Origin: Pyrinomonadaceae bacterium
GTDB taxonomy: Bacteria > Acidobacteriota > Blastocatellia > Pyrinomonadales > Pyrinomonadaceae
Length of the DNA: 64,000 nucleotides
Assembly (NCBI GenBank): GCA_026129865.1
Contig: JAHCHG010000004.1
Location: forward strand, 124,001-188,000
Direction: 5' to 3'
The notes under the pieces are model-generated. The model saw only the letters and a list, made by a program, of their open reading frames with translations. It was not told the DNA's origin and did not search any database. A program made the translations under genes and the position numbers. Below are positions 9,094 to 16,848 of this stretch, piece after piece. Within the stretch, counting starts at the first letter, position 1, and the number at the start of each line of letters is the position of its first letter.

Positions 9094-9291
9094 AATCTTA
9101 TCAAACGTCCGTTCGGACAAACAAAAAATATAAAGTCTCAAGATGCGTGTGTCAAGCGTTCGCCGGATTCAATCGAATGACATGAAGCTCAATAAGCTCG
9201 GGCTTTTTCTTGCGCGCGCTATCGATAAATGTTACAACGTTAAAGGGTCGCTGATCCGCGAATCCTGTCCCGCATTTTCACAAAAACGAAT

Positions 9292-10212
9292 ATGAAAAAT
9301 GAAGTTCGGCTCGAAACTGCCGAGCCGGAAAATAAGGAAGCCGAAATTAGAAATGAGTTTTTGCCGCTTTCGGAAGAAGTGCGTGTCAGAAGTTCAAAAC
9401 CGAAGACCGATCTTAAAAAGATTCCGCAAAAGCTTTCGGTTAGTGAATTTAACACGGCGATAACGCATTTTTACCGCGGCGAGATTTCACGTTCGAATGT
9501 ATGGCGAACGCGGCTCGATGCGACGACGAACTGGGCGGTGATCACCGCCGGCGCGACGCTTTCGTTCGTCTTCAGTTCACCGACAAATCCTGCGTTTGCA
9601 ATTCCCATAAACTCGCTTCTGGTTGCGATCTTTTTATTTATGGAAGCCCGGCGCTACCGTTATTACGAGGTTTGGGCGAACCGCGTGCGGGTTCTCGAGA
9701 CCGGATATTTCGCGCCGATGCTTTCGCATCAGACAATTCCGCCGGATAAAGAATGGGCTGAGCATATCTCGGGAGACCTGCTGACACCGCATTTTACGAT
9801 CACAATTTGGGAAGCTATCGGAAAGCGCCTGAGAAGCAACTATTTATGGATCTTTGTCTTGCTTGCTTTGAGCTGGGGATTAAAAATTTACATCCATCCG
9901 TTTCCGATACCGTACACGACAGCAGCGGAGCAAGCGAATTTTTGGAATGTGATGTTCTCACGTGCCCAGGTTGGCATTGCTTCGGGCTGGTTCGTAATTT
10001 CGGTTGGGATAATATTCAATTTCCTTGTATTTGCTTTCGCCATCGGTACGCTGAAACTCCGCGACGCGTCAAGCGAAGTTCTTCCGTCTGAAGATCTTGA
10101 GTGGCATCCGCTGAAACAGGTCTCAAACTGGGCTGGCAGCAATCTTAAACGGCGCAACACGATCAGACGCGTTAAACGAGCACGACAGCGCATAAAATCG
10201 GTCCAAAGCTGA
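9292..10212 (+). CDS. DUF2270 family integral membrane protein
   Basis: A 306-residue protein with a charged N-terminal 50 residues, then the DUF2270 signature FYRGEISRSNVWRTRLD and TTNWAVITAG. Hydrophobic segments follow at about 80-93, 103-113, 183-197 and 230-255. The central EARRYRYYEVWANRVRVLE stretch between helices 2 and 3 is also typical of the family. The C-terminus is strongly basic (RRNTIRRVKRARQRIKS), suggesting a cytoplasmic tail. The function of the family is unknown. It stands alone between tadA and a zinc-ribbon gene. Confidence 0.85.
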   Translation: MKNEVRLETAEPENKEAEIRNEFLPLSEEVRVRSSKPKTDLKKIPQKLSVSEFNTAITHFYRGEISRSNVWRTRLDATTNWAVITAGATLSFVFSSPTNPAFAIPINSLLVAIFLFMEARRYRYYEVWANRVRVLETGYFAPMLSHQTIPPDKEWAEHISGDLLTPHFTITIWEAIGKRLRSNYLWIFVLLALSWGLKIYIHPFPIPYTTAAEQANFWNVMFSRAQVGIASGWFVISVGIIFNFLVFAFAIGTLKLRDASSEVLPSEDLEWHPLKQVSNWAGSNLKRRNTIRRVKRARQRIKSVQS

Positions 10213-10309
10213 TAAATCATTTTAGTCCAAAAGATTCCGCAGGCAGAGATTTGGAACTCGGGGTCTTTTTTGCTAATTTCAAGGTAATTTCAAAAAAAGG
10301 AGATCTATA

Positions 10310-10597
10310 ATGTCAGAACAATTGGAAGACCGCGGTCGCGCGCTGGAAAACGAATATTTTCACAGGAAAGAGAAAGAACTGATCGAGAAAATGAAGGCGA
10401 AACTTGCAGCCTCGGAAACCGTTGACCTTAACTTGAATTGCCCCAAATGCGACGGAACGTTGGTTGAAACAGATTACGAAAACATCAAGATCGATGTTTG
10501 CAACAAATGTTCGGGAACCTGGTTCGACGCCGGAGAACTTGCCCAGGTCGTCGATAAGAACGAGAACAGCGGATGGTTAAGCAGACTATTTGGTTAA
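10310..10597 (+). CDS. TFIIB-type zinc-ribbon protein
   Basis: A 95-residue protein: an acidic, helical N-terminus (about 40 residues, likely coiled coil) and a zinc ribbon CPKCDGTL...CNKCSGTWFDAGEL. The GxWFDxGEL ending is the signature of the zf-TFIIB family of small bacterial proteins of unknown role. The ribosome binding site AAAGGAG sits about 8 bases before the ATG. It is followed closely by the esterase gene and may share its transcript. Confidence 0.85.
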   Translation: MSEQLEDRGRALENEYFHRKEKELIEKMKAKLAASETVDLNLNCPKCDGTLVETDYENIKIDVCNKCSGTWFDAGELAQVVDKNENSGWLSRLFG

Positions 10598-10613
10598 CTT
10601 ACGAGAAAACAAT

Positions 10614-11495
10614 ATGAGGCTGAATTTTCAAAAGATCGTCATCGCTTTTTCGCTGGTATTCCTGCTGTCTATTTCGGGAGCAGCACAAACTGCCGATAAT
10701 CCGGCAACAGGAAAAGTTTCGAAGCAAACGATAAAAAGTGAGCTGATGAAGCGCGAAATGCCTTATAACATTTATCTTCCGAAAAACTATGCGGAAAAAT
10801 CTAAGCTCGATCAGAAATTTCCGGTCATCTATTTGCTGCACGGATTGACCGGAAATTTTGAAAATTGGGCGCAAAAGACCGAGCTGGAAAAGTACGCTTC
10901 CGGTTATTCGTTCATCATTGTCATGCCGGACGGCGCGAACGGCTGGTACACGGACAGCGCGACTGAGCCGGACGATAAATACGAGAGCTTTTTGATTAAG
11001 GAACTGATCCCTGAGATCGAGTCGAAATTTCGAGCGAAATCGACTCGTGAAAATCGTGCGGTCGCGGGACTTTCGATGGGCGGCTACGGCGCAATGAAAT
11101 TCGGTTTAAAATATCCCGCGAACTTCGCACTTGTCGGAAGTTTCTCGGGAGCGCTCGGTATCACAGACATAACCGACAAAAACTCGCAGCCGTGGATTTC
11201 TGCTTCCGTCATGAAGGTTTACGGTGAAGCGGAAAGCAAAACCCGGACGGAAAACGATATTTTTAAGATCGTCCGGACGATGCCTGCAGAGTCGGTCAAA
11301 AACCTGCCGTTTATTTATCTCGATTGCGGAACCGAAGATTTTTTGATCGCAAACAACCGCGATTTTGTACTTGCGCTGGCGGAAAAGAAAATTCCGCACG
11401 AATACCGCGAATTGCCGGGCGGGCATGACTGGAAATTTTGGAATTCGCAGGCAGCTGAATTCATGCGAATTGCGGAAAGGTTGATCGCAAAATAA
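10614..11495 (+). CDS. Secreted alpha/beta-hydrolase esterase (esterase D/antigen 85-like)
   Basis: A serine hydrolase of the putative-esterase family that acts outside the cytoplasm. The ATG at 10614 gives a clean signal peptide (MRLNFQKIVIAF ... ISGAAQ); an upstream in-frame start would add eight non-hydrophobic residues and overlap the previous gene. YLLHGLTGN forms the oxyanion loop, GLSMGGYGAM holds the nucleophile (Ser154 from this start), and DCGTEDFL and GGHDWKFW supply the likely Asp and His. The natural substrate is unknown; relatives hydrolyse acyl or feruloyl esters and S-formylglutathione. Ends in a terminator. Confidence 0.88.
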   Translation: MRLNFQKIVIAFSLVFLLSISGAAQTADNPATGKVSKQTIKSELMKREMPYNIYLPKNYAEKSKLDQKFPVIYLLHGLTGNFENWAQKTELEKYASGYSFIIVMPDGANGWYTDSATEPDDKYESFLIKELIPEIESKFRAKSTRENRAVAGLSMGGYGAMKFGLKYPANFALVGSFSGALGITDITDKNSQPWISASVMKVYGEAESKTRTENDIFKIVRTMPAESVKNLPFIYLDCGTEDFLIANNRDFVLALAEKKIPHEYRELPGGHDWKFWNSQAAEFMRIAERLIAK

Positions 11496-11496
11496 A

Positions 11497-11530
11497 AAAT
11501 GGACCAGACGCACGCCTGATCCATTTTTAT
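11497..11530. terminator. Rho-independent terminator between converging genes
   Basis: AAAAAATGGACCAG pairs with CTGATCCATTTTT (one G-T wobble) around a short loop. The A-run and T-run on either side allow termination in both directions, for the esterase and for the facing DUF2911 gene. Confidence 0.8.
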
Positions 11531-11545
11531 CAAAGTCTCGGAAAC

Positions 11546-12385
11546 TTACTTTCCTTCCTTTAACTGTTTAAGCAGCGTTTCTGCGCCGCCGACATTTGCT
11601 GCCGGAGTTTGCGATTTGCCGAACGCAATTGCTTTTTCAGCCGCCGCCATCGCTTCCGCTTTCTTACCCATCGCGTTTAATAATCTAGCCTTTTGAAAAT
11701 GACCGTTATAACTTTCGGAAACCATCAAAGATGAATCGAGCCATTTCATCGCATCGGCATATCGGTCCGTCATTTTTGAATCAATAACATATCGCGCTGC
11801 GATAATTCCGCTTGAAACCATCTGCGATCTCGCTCCGTCAAGAAGGCGCTTATCGACATCGCCGACATTTACCGTAAAGGGGACGCGAAGTTTTTCCCAA
11901 GCAATTACAACGTCTGCTGAGTTGGCAGTAACGTTGTCGATCTCGATCGCCATCGTCTCTTTGAAATCACCCGCGACCGGTTTCGACGTTACACGCAGTG
12001 CATCCTGTTTTTCGTCGTATTGAAAACTGCCCCATTGATCCCAGACTTTGTTGAATATAATCGTCCATTCGTCTTTACCCGGAATTGTATGCAGGCTGTA
12101 TTTTCCTTTCGCGAGAGGCGTTCCGTTGATCGTTACATCTCCGGAAACTTCAAAGACGGTCGCTTCATTTGCGCCGGTTCGCCAAACTTTGTCCAAAGGA
12201 ACGAGTTCGCCCCAAACGGTTCTGTTCTTAACACTTGGACGATTGTAATCGATCATGATCACAGCGTCGCCGACGTTTTGCCAAACTTTCGAATTCGGGC
12301 TTGCCGGCGGGATGGAAACCTGTCCGACCGCCCCGATAACTGAAAACATTGCAATAAATGCAAGCAATAAAATAGATCTTTTCAT
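11546..12385 (-). CDS. DUF2911 domain secreted protein
   Basis: A 279-residue protein with a signal peptide (MKRSILLLAFIAMFSVIGAVGQ). The DUF2911 domain covers about residues 30-175, with VMIDYNRPSVKNRTVWGEL-like and WRTGANEATVFE motifs and KGKYSLHTIPG. The C-terminal third (about 190-279) is helical and TPR-like (YADAMKWLDSSLMVSESYNG, then AMGKKAEAMAAAEKAIAFG). The family is frequent in Acidobacteriota and Bacteroidota and is probably periplasmic, with no known activity. GGAGAAAA lies before the ATG. Confidence 0.87.
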   Translation of the reverse strand: MKRSILLLAFIAMFSVIGAVGQVSIPPASPNSKVWQNVGDAVIMIDYNRPSVKNRTVWGELVPLDKVWRTGANEATVFEVSGDVTINGTPLAKGKYSLHTIPGKDEWTIIFNKVWDQWGSFQYDEKQDALRVTSKPVAGDFKETMAIEIDNVTANSADVVIAWEKLRVPFTVNVGDVDKRLLDGARSQMVSSGIIAARYVIDSKMTDRYADAMKWLDSSLMVSESYNGHFQKARLLNAMGKKAEAMAAAEKAIAFGKSQTPAANVGGAETLLKQLKEGK

Positions 12386-12405
12386 AATTTTCTCCGATAA
12401 AAAGT

Positions 12406-12894
12406 TTAAGATTGTTCCAATCGCATTCGGGCGCGCGAAACAAATTGTTTGATCATTTCTGCGATCCTTTTCGCCATTTCATTGCTGATCTGCATTTCGC
12501 TGGCGAGCGGCGCAAGTAAATGGAGTTCGCGGGCAGATTTGCGCCGGAGCTCAACCGCCTGACTAAACTGGATGATCGTTTTATTCGCGCTGACCTCAAA
12601 ATAATCAACGGCGTACCGCAGAAAATTCTTTGTCTCGCCGCTGACCGGCAGCCATTCCAGCCGTTCGTCGCTGTCTTCCGCGATATCGACGGAAAATTTC
12701 TCCGTAAATGCGCCGATCAATGGAATTTCCGCCTTTATTTTCCAGTGCGTAGTTCCTTTCCGGTCGGTGTGAATGCTTTCAATATTCGGCATCAGATCTA
12801 TAAAGTTCCTGATATCCGAAAAAAATTCCCGAACCCGTTCAAGGTTCGAACTGACTTCGATCTTATCGGTGTAAGCGGCGCGAATGGTGAACAT
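12406..12894 (-). CDS. SRPBCC (START-like) superfamily protein
   Basis: About 162 residues. The pattern IEVSSNLERVREFFSDIRNF followed by MPNIESIH, TTHWKIKAEIPLIG and a long C-terminal helix fits the helix-grip fold seen in CoxG, polyketide cyclases and lipid-binding proteins. The fold binds hydrophobic ligands; which one is unknown. The frame is open to a TTG at 12909, but the ATG at 12894 (MFTIRAAYTD) is the more natural start. It lies upstream of the DUF2911 gene on the same strand with a 20-base gap, so the two may be co-transcribed. Confidence 0.75.
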   Translation of the reverse strand: MFTIRAAYTDKIEVSSNLERVREFFSDIRNFIDLMPNIESIHTDRKGTTHWKIKAEIPLIGAFTEKFSVDIAEDSDERLEWLPVSGETKNFLRYAVDYFEVSANKTIIQFSQAVELRRKSARELHLLAPLASEMQISNEMAKRIAEMIKQFVSRARMRLEQS

Positions 12895-12979
12895 ATAAAT
12901 CGAGTTCAAACGTTTGCGGATCGCGGCGCTTTACCAAAAAAAGGGTCAAACCACGCTACGACCGCGAACCGTTAAGTTT

Positions 12980-15766
12980 CTAAAACGCTCCATTAAACAA
13001 CATTGAATTAATAAACGGTCTCGTCATCGAGCGGAAAATTCCTCGATAAAACGGCTCTTCGGCGAATAATATCACATGTCCGCCGCCGATCGGCTCGTCG
13101 ATCAAATAAGACGTTCCTTTCAGCAATCGTTCGGTATTGCCTTCCCAGACAAACCCGGAAATTGTCAGCGGTTTCTTCGGGTTCGGATCGAAAATTATCG
13201 CGTTCGTTCCTTCTTTTGAAATTCGGAAGAAATATCCTGACGCAAGAAGAACCGGAAGTTCGTTTTCCGTCATTCCGTATGTCAAATAATTTGTTCGGTC
13301 GACGGTGCCGCGCATTATCGCGCCCGGAATGCCTTCGGGAACCGCGCCTGCGTTTGCCGATGGAGACGCGATCGGCGGCAGAACCGGCGCGATTCCATCT
13401 GCTTTGTCCGATTCGGGAGTCGGCGTCGGTGCCGGTTCTTTTGCTTCCGAATTTCCGTCCGTTTTTCCTTTCTGCTCATCGTCGCTGCTTCCGACGAGTT
13501 TCGTCGACGTTAAACCGACGTCTTTAAGCGCTGCAAAAACAGACGCGCCGCGGACGGTGATGATCGTTCCGCCTTCCTGTACCCAATTTTTCAACGTCGA
13601 AACTCCGCCGCTCCCGAGCGATGCGAAATATCGTCCAGCCGATCCGTCCGGCATGATCAATACGTTGTAATCTTTCAAAGCTCCGCCGCGGACAGCGTTC
13701 ATGCTCATCGGCGTAAACTTGATTCCGTATCTGTCAAATGTCCACCAGATCGATCCGTAACTTGTCTGATCAATTCCTTCGTCGCCGACCATCGCTATTT
13801 TCGGCGATTTAAGCGAGATGACATTCTCGCCGCCCACTCCGGTGTCGCCTTCGTCGTTATAGCCGGTATTTACGGCAGTTACGCGAACGCCAAGCTCGCG
13901 TGCGAGTTCGGAAACGGCGTCATGAACCGAATCGGGATTTCGCGAAATTCTAATGACAAACGTTCCAGATTCCCAATTTCGACCGGCGGAATTGAGCGGA
14001 CGGGAAGTAACCGAAACCCGAAATCCTCTTTGAGCAAGTCTCAATGCCATAACGCCGGCGCCGTCCGTATTGTACGGAATGATATAAGCGATCTGAGCAC
14101 GCCCGGAAACCGATCCCGTTTTCATCTGTTTGATGTATTCGTCAGTTACAGCATTTCCCGTGAAGCTGCCTGCGTCCTCCGTCCAAAAAGCATCGACCCC
14201 AAAAGCAAGCGGCAGATTCCAGGCGGTGATATCGTAAAAACCGTAACCTTCTTTTGAATTGGAATTTCCGCGAAGTTCATTTCTCCGGAATCGCGCCATG
14301 TTGTCATCTATAAATTCCTTATCCTGCGGCGTGTCCTGTTCCATTAACGACTTTATCCAAAGTCTTTGCGGTTGATTAAGATCGATCACATACGCGCCCG
14401 GCTGAAACGTCTTGGAAACTGCCGGTGAATTCTTTTCCATGTAACTGTGAGCTCTGGTCGATGAAAATGACGACGACGCGACTTTTACTTCGACTCGTGC
14501 ATTTCTTAGAATCTCGATCATTTCCGCAGCCTTTACCGGATCTTTGTCGGGAATAATGACGATCCGCTTAAGCTGTTCTTTAGCATAATCATCGAGCGCT
14601 TTTTTTCGGAACTGATAAAAATCGACCAGGCGCTGAGTCTTGTTATCGGAAAGCACTTCAAGCGTCGCCAGCGATGCGACATAATGTTTCGCGATCGCAG
14701 AACGCAGCGTTACGATCGTTCCATCGTCGCGCCGCCATTTTAAGCCTTTAAATCCGCCGCCGTCAGTCTCATAGGTCATTCCGATCGCGCCGTTCAGCGA
14801 TGGAAAAGTATCCCAATAGCCCGGATAGAACAAATCGAAAATGTCGCGAACGTAGTAATCCCATCTTCGGGCGTCAAATTCTGCCGCATTTCCGCGACCG
14901 AACATATCCAGCCATTTATTTGTAACCGGCTGCGGAAGATTTGGATTGATCGGCAAAGCCGCCGGCGGAAAGAAAAATTGCGAAGGCTGCCCATGATGGT
15001 CGACGGAAACCTGCGGATTCCATTCAAGGTAAGCTTTCTGCATATTCTTGGTTTCTTTCTGAGTTGTTGCAATGTTATCGCGGTTCAGATCGAAGCGGTA
15101 ATGATTGTACCTTCCCATTATCGACCAAGGTTCACGATGTTCCATCGCCGCCGGATTCGGATCGCCGACCGCGACCGAATTGTACCAGGTTACAAAACGC
15201 TCATGACCGTCCGGATTTTCGCCGGTGATTACCAAAACGACCGTGTTATTGAGTATCTCAAGCGTTTTAGGCTCGTTCGAGGCAGCAAGCTGATAAATAA
15301 CCTGCATCATCGTTTCAAACGAAGCCGACTCGTTTCCGTGGATCGTGTACGCCATCCAGGCGATCGCCGGAGTATTTTCTGCGATCTGCGCGGCTTCGGA
15401 CGGGGAAGTCGACCGCGGATCGCTCAGACGCGCGACGTTTGCGCGGATTTGGTCGATCCGCGCCATGTTTTCCGGCGAACTTATCGCAACGATATGCTGC
15501 ATCCGGTTTTCGTTCGTTAACCCGATGTCATAGATCTTAACGCGATCGGACGCGGCTTTTTCGATAGAATAGACGACCTGTTCCATTTGTGCGTAAGTCG
15601 TGTGGTGGTCGCCAACGTCAAACCGCAAAATACTTTGCGGTCGCGGAACTTCCGTCCGATAAGAACCGCGCGAATAAAAATCGAATTTCGGCTCTTCCTG
15701 CGCGAAAATCGATTGGAATGAACAGAAACCAATTACGATCGCGAACAAAAATGTTACTTTTTTCAT
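12980..15766 (-). CDS. Secreted M14-family zinc carboxypeptidase, large
   Basis: About 928 residues with a signal peptide (MKKVTFLFAIVIGFCSFQSIFA). The M14 domain shows zinc ligands in TIHGNESAS (H and E near 144/147) and SVDHHGQ (near 258), substrate-binding NHYRFDLNRD (about 222-231) and the catalytic Glu in MTYETDGG (near 334). After about residue 400 come regions not part of the protease: a segment resembling a glutamine-amidotransferase-like fold (NVLIMPDGSAGRYF, then GGTIITVRGAS), then a Pro/Ala-rich linker at about 780-825, then a C-terminal beta domain. The long form is common in Acidobacteriota. Likely degrades extracellular peptides. Confidence 0.88.
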   Translation of the reverse strand: MKKVTFLFAIVIGFCSFQSIFAQEEPKFDFYSRGSYRTEVPRPQSILRFDVGDHHTTYAQMEQVVYSIEKAASDRVKIYDIGLTNENRMQHIVAISSPENMARIDQIRANVARLSDPRSTSPSEAAQIAENTPAIAWMAYTIHGNESASFETMMQVIYQLAASNEPKTLEILNNTVVLVITGENPDGHERFVTWYNSVAVGDPNPAAMEHREPWSIMGRYNHYRFDLNRDNIATTQKETKNMQKAYLEWNPQVSVDHHGQPSQFFFPPAALPINPNLPQPVTNKWLDMFGRGNAAEFDARRWDYYVRDIFDLFYPGYWDTFPSLNGAIGMTYETDGGGFKGLKWRRDDGTIVTLRSAIAKHYVASLATLEVLSDNKTQRLVDFYQFRKKALDDYAKEQLKRIVIIPDKDPVKAAEMIEILRNARVEVKVASSSFSSTRAHSYMEKNSPAVSKTFQPGAYVIDLNQPQRLWIKSLMEQDTPQDKEFIDDNMARFRRNELRGNSNSKEGYGFYDITAWNLPLAFGVDAFWTEDAGSFTGNAVTDEYIKQMKTGSVSGRAQIAYIIPYNTDGAGVMALRLAQRGFRVSVTSRPLNSAGRNWESGTFVIRISRNPDSVHDAVSELARELGVRVTAVNTGYNDEGDTGVGGENVISLKSPKIAMVGDEGIDQTSYGSIWWTFDRYGIKFTPMSMNAVRGGALKDYNVLIMPDGSAGRYFASLGSGGVSTLKNWVQEGGTIITVRGASVFAALKDVGLTSTKLVGSSDDEQKGKTDGNSEAKEPAPTPTPESDKADGIAPVLPPIASPSANAGAVPEGIPGAIMRGTVDRTNYLTYGMTENELPVLLASGYFFRISKEGTNAIIFDPNPKKPLTISGFVWEGNTERLLKGTSYLIDEPIGGGHVILFAEEPFYRGIFRSMTRPFINSMLFNGAF

Positions 15767-15827
15767 CAAATTTTCCGGATTTTACAGTTTGAATTTTTCG
15801 AGCTTTTTATCGATATTAAACCCGTAA

Positions 15828-16049
15828 ATGCATAAAAGCAAAACAAGTAAAGAATCTATGGACATGAGCTTGTGCCGAAGATGCGGCTCGTCTAAATTTG
15901 CCGAATTCGAAAAGCTGTCGGAAGACGAGAAGTTTATCGCCGAACGAACTGCGTCGGATTCTGATTTGCGCGGCGATAAAATAAAAGAACACCGCTTTTG
16001 TAAACGATGTCTTTTTCCGCAATTTATTGAAGCCGGAAATCGCGTTTAG
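15828..16049 (+). CDS. Small zinc-ribbon-like protein, hypothetical
   Basis: A 73-residue frame with CRRCGSSKF near residue 16 and CKRCLFPQF near residue 58, a plausible four-Cys zinc site with an acidic, charged loop between. The C-terminus is FIEAGNRV. No strong ribosome binding site is seen; the ATG at 15858 is an alternative start. It converges with the gene at 16060 and is divergent from the M14 peptidase. A minus-strand frame overlaps it but lacks any motif. No named family is recognised. Confidence 0.5.
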   Translation: MHKSKTSKESMDMSLCRRCGSSKFAEFEKLSEDEKFIAERTASDSDLRGDKIKEHRFCKRCLFPQFIEAGNRV

Positions 16050-16059
16050 ATCGCTCGCC

Positions 16060-16713
16060 TTATTTCATCTCGGCACTCAATTTTTTTGAGATCTCGCGAG
16101 CAAGGTTTTTCGCCAGGCTGCCCCACGAAGTAGTTTCGCCTGCGGCAATAACGGTTCCGCTTTTATTGTCGTAAACGCGCCACACGTACCGGTGAGTCAG
16201 CCAGCTCAGAGAAACATAACCGATCTCGATATAAAGGTCAGCGCCGTCTTTGTAACGCACGAGATTCAAATTTAGATCCTGCCAATCTTTTCTCTTTAAA
16301 AGTTCTTTTTCAAGCGCCTGCCGCGAAGGATGAAGCGACGATTTTTCGATAGCCACGGTTTTTGCCGCGGTCAAAGCCTCGTCGGGCTCCATCAAAATGC
16401 GTGAATCACCAGTGGGAAACTGCGCGGAAGGTTCGCTTATCTTTTCCTTGACCGGCTCGGATCCGGTCAGTTCGAACATGACAAGGATCAATTCGTCCGA
16501 AACTCCCGCTTTTTTCAGCTCGATCAACGCCGCAGAAGAAAGATCGAAATTTGTTGAAGATTCTTTCACTTTTTTAATAACGAGTTCTTTGCTCAAGCCC
16601 GCGCGTGTAAGTTGGATGACTTCGGAATTAGTCAAAACTTCACTCTGCGCAAATACAGTTGATGCAAGCAGCAGAAAGATCAATGGAACCGGTGTAAGCA
16701 GTTTTTTTCGCAT
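16060..16713 (-). CDS. Secreted hypothetical protein with helical repeat pair
   Basis: About 217 residues from the ATG at 16713, which begins a good signal peptide (MRKKLLTPVPLIFLLLASTVFAQ); the longer frame would bury it. After cleavage there are two related helical units, VLTNSEVIQLTRAGLSKELV and the second ending LKKAGVSDELILVMFE, a pattern common in Acidobacteriota secreted proteins. The C-terminal part (about 120-217) has DLYIEIGYVSLSWLTHRYVW and a lysine-rich helical end. Role unknown, probably periplasmic. It follows glnE on the same strand. Confidence 0.75.
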   Translation of the reverse strand: MRKKLLTPVPLIFLLLASTVFAQSEVLTNSEVIQLTRAGLSKELVIKKVKESSTNFDLSSAALIELKKAGVSDELILVMFELTGSEPVKEKISEPSAQFPTGDSRILMEPDEALTAAKTVAIEKSSLHPSRQALEKELLKRKDWQDLNLNLVRYKDGADLYIEIGYVSLSWLTHRYVWRVYDNKSGTVIAAGETTSWGSLAKNLAREISKKLSAEMK

Positions 16714-16848
16714 ATATTTGTTCAAAAAATTCAGGATCGAGCCGGACGATTTTGCTCCCTTTGCGGGTAACAAAGCCGTTTAGCTTTAGGCTAAAGTTCT
16801 TCTCTTTAATTTTGAACAAAAATGTGAGAGTTTTTCGAAGCGTCACAG

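Noticed and set aside
14978-15520. 180-residue plus-strand frame inside the M14 peptidase
   Set aside because: Antisense shadow of the peptidase catalytic domain, with no ribosome binding site or motif.
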